Below are positions 1 to 6,370 of a stretch of 6,370 nt of DNA, in pieces. Location of the stretch: assembly GCA_028870615.1 (NCBI GenBank), contig JAGWPH010000271.1:1-6370 (forward strand), written 5' to 3'. The stretch comes from Betaproteobacteria bacterium (GTDB lineage Bacteria > Pseudomonadota > Gammaproteobacteria > Burkholderiales > Ferrovaceae). The notes beneath the pieces are model-generated. The model did not search any database, was not told the DNA's origin, and was given only the letters and a program-made list of their open reading frames with translations. Position 1 is the stretch's first letter; each line of letters starts with the position of its first letter. The position numbers and the translations under genes are program-made.

Positions 1-129
1 CACCTGATCCAGCATGTGGTTCAAAAACGGTATGCTGGTATCAAGTCGCGACAATCCTGACCCATCGATGTTGATGTCTGCGGTGATTTGGGTTTCAAGT
101 GTATTGCGCGTGATCTGTGCCGATCGCAT
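1..129 (-). CDS. hisB: Imidazoleglycerol-phosphate dehydratase, N-terminal part (cut by window edge)
   Basis: The first 43 codons are present, starting at ATG 129 and running off the left edge in frame. HisB dehydrates imidazole glycerol phosphate to imidazole acetol phosphate, the step just before HisC, in the cytoplasm. The visible protein begins [15 protein letters not shown] and contains NIDGSG and then [13 protein letters not shown]. This matches the family N-terminus, a basic RxTxET strand followed by DGxG and a GIPFLDHMLDQ-type motif whose His is a metal ligand. The usual Asp before that His is Asn here (residue 37). The start is fixed by the family match, although the upstream ribosome-binding site is weak. 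The gap from hisC is 34 bases, the longest in the window, with no visible terminator. The E. coli-type fused phosphatase domain is absent at the N-terminus, so this looks like the monofunctional form. Confidence 0.93.
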   Translation of the reverse strand, partial: MRSAQITRNTLETQITADINIDGSGLSRLDTSIPFLNHMLDQV

Positions 130-163
130 GGGATGGCCTGAAGGTTTTTGGTTAATCCGCTGG

Positions 164-1234
164 TTACAATGACCGGTTCATTCTAAGGGTATCCTGAAGC
201 GCATCCAGAAACCGTTGGTTTTCTTCGGAAGTGCCCACAGTGACACGCAAACAGTCTGCCAAAAGCGGATGCGCGGCACTCAAGTTCTTGATCAATATAC
301 CACGATGCCGCAGACCGTCAAAGATGTGCGATGGCCGGGCAACGCGGAACAGCAAAAAATTGGCATCGCTAGGATAAACCGTCACACCCGCAATGGCTGC
401 CAACCGTTCGGCCAGCACGGCGCGGTGTTGCAGGATGCGCTCCGCCTGTTCCTGCAACACTGCGCCATGAGACAGTACTTCAAGCGCTACGGCTTGATCC
501 AGCACCGAGATGTTGTAGGGCAGCCTGACTTTGTCGATGTGCTCCAAAATTTCGGCTGGCCCGGACAAAAAACCCAACCTGATCCCGGCGAGTCCCAATT
601 TGGACACGGTACGCATCACCAATAAATTAGAGTACGCAAACAGGCGTGGCAGGAACGACTGTTTGGAAAATGGAAAATAAGCCTCGTCAACAACCACGAG
701 CCCCGGTGCGGCACGGATGACGGTCTCCATGACAACCGGATCGAAGTGGTTACCAGTGGGATTGTTGGGGTAAGCCAGAAAGACCAACGCAGGTTGGTGT
801 GCCTCGATTGCTGAAAGCAATGCCGGCCCGTCAAGCGAAAAGTCAGTTTTGAGTGGTACGCCAACAAAGCGTAACCCCACAAAAGTGGCAATCATCCGAA
901 ACATCACAAAAGCCGGTTCAACCCCCAGGATCACCGCACCCGGTTTGGCTACGGACAACGCGATCATCTGGATCAATTCGTCGGAACCGTTGCCCAACAC
1001 GATAGCTGCCGCCGGGTCGATCCCCATGGTTTGACGCAACAGTGTCTTGAGGTTTTCCGGGTTGGATTCAGGATAGCGGTTGATCTCCAGGACAGACAAG
1101 CGGCGCGCTATGGCTACCCGCAACTCGTCGGGCAGGACATAGGGGTTTTCCATGGCATCCAGTTTGACAAGCCCCTCTGCAGGGACGACAGCATAGGCAG
1201 AAAGCGCTCTGATTTCCTCGCGAATGCAGTCCAT
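164..1234 (-). CDS. hisC: Histidinol-phosphate aminotransferase
   Basis: This is a PLP-dependent class I/II aminotransferase of 356 residues, the usual HisC length. It moves an amino group from glutamate to imidazole acetol phosphate, giving histidinol phosphate. Visible motifs, numbered from the ATG, are GNGSDE at 81-86 (cofactor phosphate region), YPNNPTG at 155-161 with the cofactor-contacting Asn, VVVDEAY ending at Tyr186, [12 protein letters not shown] with the Schiff-base lysine K212 and R219, and LRVTVGT at 329-335 with the carboxylate-binding Arg330. It ends in TAA at 164. The start is uncertain: TTG at 1237 is immediately followed by ATG at 1234. A GGAG at 1246-1249 lies 8 bases from TTG and 11 from ATG. 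I chose ATG because it is the commoner start codon. It follows the hisD stop by 6 bases and sits between hisD and hisB, which supports HisC over related aminotransferases. Confidence 0.95.
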   Translation of the reverse strand: MDCIREEIRALSAYAVVPAEGLVKLDAMENPYVLPDELRVAIARRLSVLEINRYPESNPENLKTLLRQTMGIDPAAAIVLGNGSDELIQMIALSVAKPGAVILGVEPAFVMFRMIATFVGLRFVGVPLKTDFSLDGPALLSAIEAHQPALVFLAYPNNPTGNHFDPVVMETVIRAAPGLVVVDEAYFPFSKQSFLPRLFAYSNLLVMRTVSKLGLAGIRLGFLSGPAEILEHIDKVRLPYNISVLDQAVALEVLSHGAVLQEQAERILQHRAVLAERLAAIAGVTVYPSDANFLLFRVARPSHIFDGLRHRGILIKNLSAAHPLLADCLRVTVGTSEENQRFLDALQDTLRMNRSL

Positions 1235-1240
1235 CAACAG

Positions 1241-2539
1241 TCAGTCTCCGGAACGGTATGCTGCAGAGCGGGCATGAGCCACCAGTCCCTCCCGTTCAGC
1301 CAACACCTGGGCTACTGCGCCCAGGGTACGCGCACCGCTTTGGGACATCTTGATGAGGCTGGTTCGTTTTTGAAAATCATAAACGCCTAGCGGAGAAGCG
1401 AATCGCGCCGTACGACCGGTCGGCAGAACATGGTTCGGTCCTGCACAGTAATCTCCCAGTGCTTCAGAACTGTACGGCCCCACGAATATTGCCCCGGCAT
1501 GACGAATTAACTTCAACCACCGTTCGCCGTCCGCAACCGAAAGTTCCAAATGCTCTGGCGCAATCTGATTGGAAATTGCACAAGCTTCTTCCAGATCCCG
1601 CACCTGGATTAGAGCGCCTCGTTTTTCCAATGAGGCTTCGATAACCGCCCGGCGTGGCATGGCTTCGATCAGCCGATGGATGGCCGTTTCAACCCGGTCC
1701 AAGTATCCCGCATCAGGGCATAACAGGATCGACTGAGCCAACTCGTCGTGCTCCGCCTGAGAAAACAGGTCCATAGCCACCCATTCCGGAGGAGTGGCTC
1801 CATCAGCAATAATCAGGATTTCGGATGGCCCGGCGACCATATCAATACCTACGATGCCGAACACGCGACGTTTTGCTGCTGCGACAAAAGCGTTGCCAGG
1901 TCCGACAATCTTGTCCACGGCAGGGATGGTTTCGGTACCAAATGCCAGCGCCGCCACAGCTTGCGCCCCACCCACGGTAAAAACACGCGTCACACCAGCC
2001 AAAGCTGCGGCAGCCAAAACCAGGTCGTTGCGAAACCCGTCAGGGGTGGGCACAACCATGATGATTTCGCGTACGCCAGCCACGTTGGCTGGAATGGCAT
2101 TCATCAGTACTGAAGAAGGGTAGGCCGCCTTGCCGCCAGGAACATACAGTCCTACGCGATCCAGTGCCGTTACCTGCTGCCCAAGCACCGTGCCATCGGT
2201 TTCAGTGTAGGTCCAGGTTTCATTCTTCTGGCGCTCATGAAACAATCGAATGCGTCGCGCCGCTTCGCTGAGTGCTTCGCGTTGCATTGCCGGCAACCCA
2301 TCCAGGGCCCGTTTAAGCAGCTCCGAAGGAATCTCCAGGGCAGCGGCAGAAGCAGCCTGCCAACGATCGAAACGGCGGGTATATTCCAGCAACGCCGCAT
2401 CACCTCGGCGCCTGACCTCAGCCACAATTCCGGCCACTGCCTCATCCACCGCAGGATCCTGCGAGCTCTCGAAAGCAGTCAGTTGTGTCAGGGCCACTTC
2501 AAAACCCGGGTCGGCCGAATTGATGCGACGAAGCTTCAT
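1241..2539 (-). CDS. hisD: Histidinol dehydrogenase
   Basis: HisD is a zinc enzyme that oxidises L-histidinol to L-histidine in two NAD-dependent steps, ending the pathway. The 432-residue protein is full length. The catalytic set is intact: [12 protein letters not shown] at 213-224, the AGPSE motif at 236-240, SQAEH at 260-264 with Q261 and H264 as probable zinc ligands, the catalytic pair E329-H330 in [16 protein letters not shown] with D363, and H422 in the C-terminal LVAHARSA. These correspond to E. coli Q259, H262, E326, H327, D360 and H419. The ATG start overlaps the hisG stop by four bases (ATGA), which suggests translational coupling. A purine-rich GGGGAG stretch lies about 10 bases upstream. 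The TGA stop at 1241-1243 lies just before hisC. Confidence 0.97.
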   Translation of the reverse strand: MKLRRINSADPGFEVALTQLTAFESSQDPAVDEAVAGIVAEVRRRGDAALLEYTRRFDRWQAASAAALEIPSELLKRALDGLPAMQREALSEAARRIRLFHERQKNETWTYTETDGTVLGQQVTALDRVGLYVPGGKAAYPSSVLMNAIPANVAGVREIIMVVPTPDGFRNDLVLAAAALAGVTRVFTVGGAQAVAALAFGTETIPAVDKIVGPGNAFVAAAKRRVFGIVGIDMVAGPSEILIIADGATPPEWVAMDLFSQAEHDELAQSILLCPDAGYLDRVETAIHRLIEAMPRRAVIEASLEKRGALIQVRDLEEACAISNQIAPEHLELSVADGERWLKLIRHAGAIFVGPYSSEALGDYCAGPNHVLPTGRTARFASPLGVYDFQKRTSLIKMSQSGARTLGAVAQVLAEREGLVAHARSAAYRSGD

Positions 2540-3227
2540 GACAACCCCACTCCCCTGGCAAATGCCTCAACAATGGGGGCAATCCTGGCACGATTGAGTT
2601 TCCAGGTCGCCACATTGACAATCAGTCGTGCACTGATGGCTGCGATTTCCTCGACGGCTTCGAGACGGTTGGCCTTGAGGGTGTTACCACTACTGACCAG
2701 ATCTACAATGACATCCGCCAATCCGGTTAAGGGCGCCAGTTCCATTGAGCCATACAATTTGATCAGATCCACATGCACGCCTTTTTCGGCAAAGTGGTTG
2801 CGGGCCGTGGTTTCATATTTGGTTGCAACCCGTAAACGCGCTCCTCGACCAATCGCACCGGCATAATCAAACCCTTGGGGAACAGCCACCATGAGCCGAC
2901 ATTTTGCAATCTGCAGATCCAGCGGCTGATATAACCCGCTACCGCCATGTTCCATCAGTACGTCCTTGCCGGCCACCCCGATGTCTGCAGCACCGTATTG
3001 CACATAGGTAGGGACATCGGACGCCCGAACGATAACCAACCTAACATCAGGGCGGTCGGTGGGCAGGATCAATTGACGGGAATGCTCGGGGTCACCCAAA
3101 GGCGTAATACCTGCTACCTTCAACAGGGGTGCAGTGTCATCAAAAATCCTGCCTTTTGAAAGGGCAATGGTGACACCTTCAAACCGCATTGCTGAGGTTG
3201 TAGCTGCCAGGGCTTCAGCGGAAATCA

Positions 3228-3228
<1 letters not shown>
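2536..3228 (-). CDS. hisG: ATP phosphoribosyltransferase, short form (catalytic subunit)
   Basis: HisG joins ATP and PRPP to make N1-(5-phosphoribosyl)-ATP, the first and controlling step of histidine synthesis. The protein has 230 residues. It shows [12 protein letters not shown] near residues 20-31, [11 protein letters not shown] at 81-91, and the family signature around 163-187 with E163, G169, D176 and the PRPP-binding SSGNTLKAN. It stops after [11 protein letters not shown], so it lacks the C-terminal ACT-like domain of long HisG. Short HisG proteins are known to work with a separate regulatory subunit, HisZ, which is not in this window. ATG 3228 is preceded by a very strong Shine-Dalgarno sequence. 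It gives about 14 residues before [14 protein letters not shown], where many family members begin. GTG at 3231 is also possible but leaves almost no spacing. The gene overlaps the murA stop by one base and the hisD start by four. Confidence 0.95.
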
Positions 3229-4752
<1,524 letters not shown>

Positions 4753-4780
4753 GGTGGATTTCCATCAACAATACCGGTCT

Positions 4781-5536
4781 TTAGGTTCGCAAACGCCAAC
4801 CGCTGCGCAACAAAGCCAGAGTCGTCCATGATAAGGCCAAACAGGTGCCCCCGACAATCAATAGCGATTGCCATGGAGGTACGTCACTATTGCCCAAAAA
4901 CCCATAGCGAAACCCGTCAATCATGTAAAAAAACGGGTTGAATCGAGACAGGGCACTCCAGAAAGGCGGAAGCGAGTGGATGGTATAAAACGCCCCAGAC
5001 AAAAACGTCAGGGGTAACACGATAAAATTTTGCCATGCAGCCATCTGGTCGAATTTTTCCGCCCAAATCCCTGCGAGGACGCCCAGTGATCCCGACAGCA
5101 CCGTGGCCAGCAAGACAAAAATGACAATCCAGAGCGGCTCCCTGACCGGCACCACGAAAAAAAACCAGGCCGTCAGCATCACCACCGAACCAACCAGCAC
5201 ACCCCGCACCACCGAGGCCAGGACGTAGGCCCAGTAGAATTCCCAATGAGAGAGTGGCGTCAGCAGGACAAACACAAGATTTCCCGTCACCTTGGACTGC
5301 ACCAGACTGGATGAACTGTTGGCAAACGCATTTTGTACCATCGACATCATGGCAAGCCCAGGAATGAGGAATGCAGCATAGGAAACGCCCGGATAGACTT
5401 CGGCGTGATCGACCATGACATGGGAGAACACCAACAAGTAGAGCAATGTGGAAATAAGTGGTGCCAGTACAGTCTGAAGGGACACCTTCCAGAACCGCAA
5501 CACTTCCTTGAAAAATAGCGTCCGAAAGCCACTCAC
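4781..5536 (-). CDS. yadH: ABC-2 type transporter membrane subunit, YadH-like
   Basis: The 251-residue inner-membrane protein has about six hydrophobic spans, near residues 20-40, 52-72, 104-128, 134-157, 168-187 and 224-244. Similarity to E. coli YadH as I remember it runs the whole length, including FLIPGLAMMSMVQNAFAN, LTFLSGAFYTIHSLPPFW and LSRFNPFFYMIDGFRYGFLG, the last two being hallmark ABC-2 segments. It should form the channel for the ATPase encoded just upstream. The substrate is unknown. The family is annotated as multidrug, polysaccharide or lipid export by homology, and the MlaB and MurA neighbours suggest an envelope role. The start is GTG at 5536, three bases after the ATPase stop, without a well-spaced ribosome-binding site, so translation probably depends on the upstream gene. 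The gene symbol is by homology only. Confidence 0.88.
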   Translation of the reverse strand: MSGFRTLFFKEVLRFWKVSLQTVLAPLISTLLYLLVFSHVMVDHAEVYPGVSYAAFLIPGLAMMSMVQNAFANSSSSLVQSKVTGNLVFVLLTPLSHWEFYWAYVLASVVRGVLVGSVVMLTAWFFFVVPVREPLWIVIFVLLATVLSGSLGVLAGIWAEKFDQMAAWQNFIVLPLTFLSGAFYTIHSLPPFWSALSRFNPFFYMIDGFRYGFLGNSDVPPWQSLLIVGGTCLALSWTTLALLRSGWRLRT

Positions 5537-5539
5537 GAT

Positions 5540-6280
5540 TTATAACTCAGCCTCTATTCCTCTGTCGTGCATGATGGCTACGAACACATCTTCCAGACTG
5601 TGCAGGTCACGGGACTTCAAGAGATTTTGGGTCGTATCAAGAGCCACGATCTGCCCTTGCTTGAGAATGGCCACTCGACGACACAGTGTCTCGGCTTCCT
5701 CCAGATAATGTGTTGTCAACAGAATGGTATGGCCTTCGCGGTTGAGGCGTTGAATAAACTTCCATAGACTTTGCCGCAACTCCACGTCCACCCCGGCAGT
5801 GGGTTCATCCAGAACGATGACTGGAGGGCGGTGGACCAGCGCTTGGGCAATCAAAACGCGCCGTTTCATGCCACCCGAGAGCGTGCGCATATTGGCATGC
5901 GCTTTGTCAGCAAGCTGCAGGTTGTACAGGATATCGTCGATCCAGTCGTCGTTATTTTTAAGACCAAAATATCCGGATTGGATTTCCAGGGCCTCACGAA
6001 CCGTAAAGAAGGGATCAAAGACCAATTCCTGGGGCACAACCCCAAGGTTACGCCGCGCCTTCTGGTAATCCCGGATCACATCGAAACCCATGACATTGAG
6101 CGTGCCTGCATCGGGAACCGACAATCCCGCGAGCAAGTTGATGAGTGTTGTTTTTCCAGCCCCATTGGGACCCAGCAGGGCAAAAAAATCGCCAGCCTCT
6201 ACCGTCAAGTCTACCGATTTCAGGGCGTGTACCGTTCCAAAACGCTTGTCGGCGCCATGAATTTCGATGGCCGCTGTCAT
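5540..6280 (-). CDS. yadG: ABC transporter ATP-binding subunit, YadG-like (short)
   Basis: This 246-residue cytoplasmic ATPase would power the YadH-like subunit encoded next. All nucleotide-binding motifs are present: Walker A GPNGAGKT at 37-44, Q-loop Gln84 in VVPQE, signature LSGGMKRR at 134-141, Walker B VIVLDEP with D158 and E159, D-loop AGVD at 162-165, and switch His191 in TTHYLEEAE. Sequence such as DFFALLGPNGAGK, LSGGMKRR, DEPTAGVDVELR and TTHYLEEAETLCRR closely follows E. coli YadG. It is about 60 residues shorter than that protein (about 308 by memory): after LKQGQIVALDTTQNLLKSRD it goes straight to SLEDVFVAIM, skipping the usual middle of the C-terminal domain. The start at ATG 6280 matches the family N-terminus MTxALEL. 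No Shine-Dalgarno sequence is visible upstream. The gene symbol is by homology; the substrate is unknown. Confidence 0.9.
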   Translation of the reverse strand: MTAAIEIHGADKRFGTVHALKSVDLTVEAGDFFALLGPNGAGKTTLINLLAGLSVPDAGTLNVMGFDVIRDYQKARRNLGVVPQELVFDPFFTVREALEIQSGYFGLKNNDDWIDDILYNLQLADKAHANMRTLSGGMKRRVLIAQALVHRPPVIVLDEPTAGVDVELRQSLWKFIQRLNREGHTILLTTHYLEEAETLCRRVAILKQGQIVALDTTQNLLKSRDLHSLEDVFVAIMHDRGIEAEL

Positions 6281-6297
6281 GCCGATTGCACTAACAT

Positions 6298-6370
6298 TCA
6301 GTCCGGAACAGGTTGGTGATCCAACAAAAAGGAGACTCCGTATAATTCAGCCAGCACGCGCAAGTTGTCC
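6298..6370 (-). CDS. mlaB: STAS-domain protein, MlaB-like, C-terminal end (cut by window edge)
   Basis: Only the last 23 codons are visible, ending in TGA at 6298-6300. They read DNLRVLAELYGVSFLLDHQPVPD. The segment LRVLAELYGVSFLL resembles the C-terminal helix of MlaB-type STAS proteins (E. coli MlaB has LAKLYNLPADVLP). In the Mla system MlaB is a small cytoplasmic partner of the ATPase MlaF, in the complex that moves phospholipids between the inner and outer membranes. The position fits as well: in E. coli the mlaFEDCB operon lies just upstream of ibaG and murA. With so little sequence this is a probable rather than certain call, and membership of an intact mla operon beyond the edge is inference. 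Confidence 0.65.
   Translation of the reverse strand, partial: DNLRVLAELYGVSFLLDHQPVPD

Noticed and set aside
130..163. hisC-hisB gap as a possible terminator or promoter
   Set aside because: No stable inverted repeat followed by a T run and no recognisable -35/-10 pair is visible in its 34 bases.
170..179. TGACCGGTTC shared between the hisC end and, inverted, the ibaG-murA junction (4500-4509)
   Set aside because: A single 10-base match around the palindrome ACCGGT, partly within coding sequence and with no further extension, is likely chance.
5771..6319. A 182-codon plus-strand open frame opposite the ATPase gene
   Set aside because: It is antisense to a strongly supported ATPase with all its motifs, has no recognisable domain, and looks like a shadow frame.

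Overview
The window is one tightly packed block of genes, all read on the minus strand (transcription runs from high to low coordinates), with no intergenic gap longer than about 35 bases. Protein sequence style, moderate GC (mid-50s % by eye, not counted) and above all gene order point to a proteobacterium, most likely a betaproteobacterium. The order is the end of a STAS/MlaB-type gene, a YadG/YadH-type ABC transporter, an IbaG/BolA-type gene, murA, then hisG-hisD-hisC-hisB. I cannot name the genus from sequence alone.

Layout in transcription order. (1) 6370-6298 is the last 23 codons of a STAS-domain protein resembling MlaB; its start lies outside the window. (2) 6280-5540 and 5536-4781 encode an ATPase and a six-helix ABC-2 membrane subunit, homologous to E. 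coli YadG and YadH. (3) 4752-4507 encodes a small BolA-family protein of the IbaG type. (4) 4490-3228 encodes MurA, the first committed enzyme of peptidoglycan synthesis. (5) 3228-2536, 2539-1241, 1234-164 and 129-1 encode HisG (short form), HisD, HisC and the N-terminus of HisB. The last gene is cut by the window edge.

The first half serves the cell envelope: phospholipid trafficking by inference from MlaB, an ABC-2 pump, and peptidoglycan precursor synthesis. The second half is the start of the histidine pathway. The two halves are joined without a gap: the murA stop and hisG start share a base, and the hisG ribosome-binding site lies inside the last codons of murA. No terminator or convincing promoter was found, so the block reads as part of a longer polycistronic unit extending beyond both edges.

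I see no mobile element, RNA gene, CRISPR array or foreign-looking segment, and nothing that amounts to a new biological system. The points worth a second look are small: a shortened C-terminus on the YadG-type ATPase, a seven-codon mini-ORF whose stop overlaps that ATPase's start, short-form HisG implying a distant hisZ, start-codon choices for hisC, hisG and murA, and an Asn in a conserved HisB motif.
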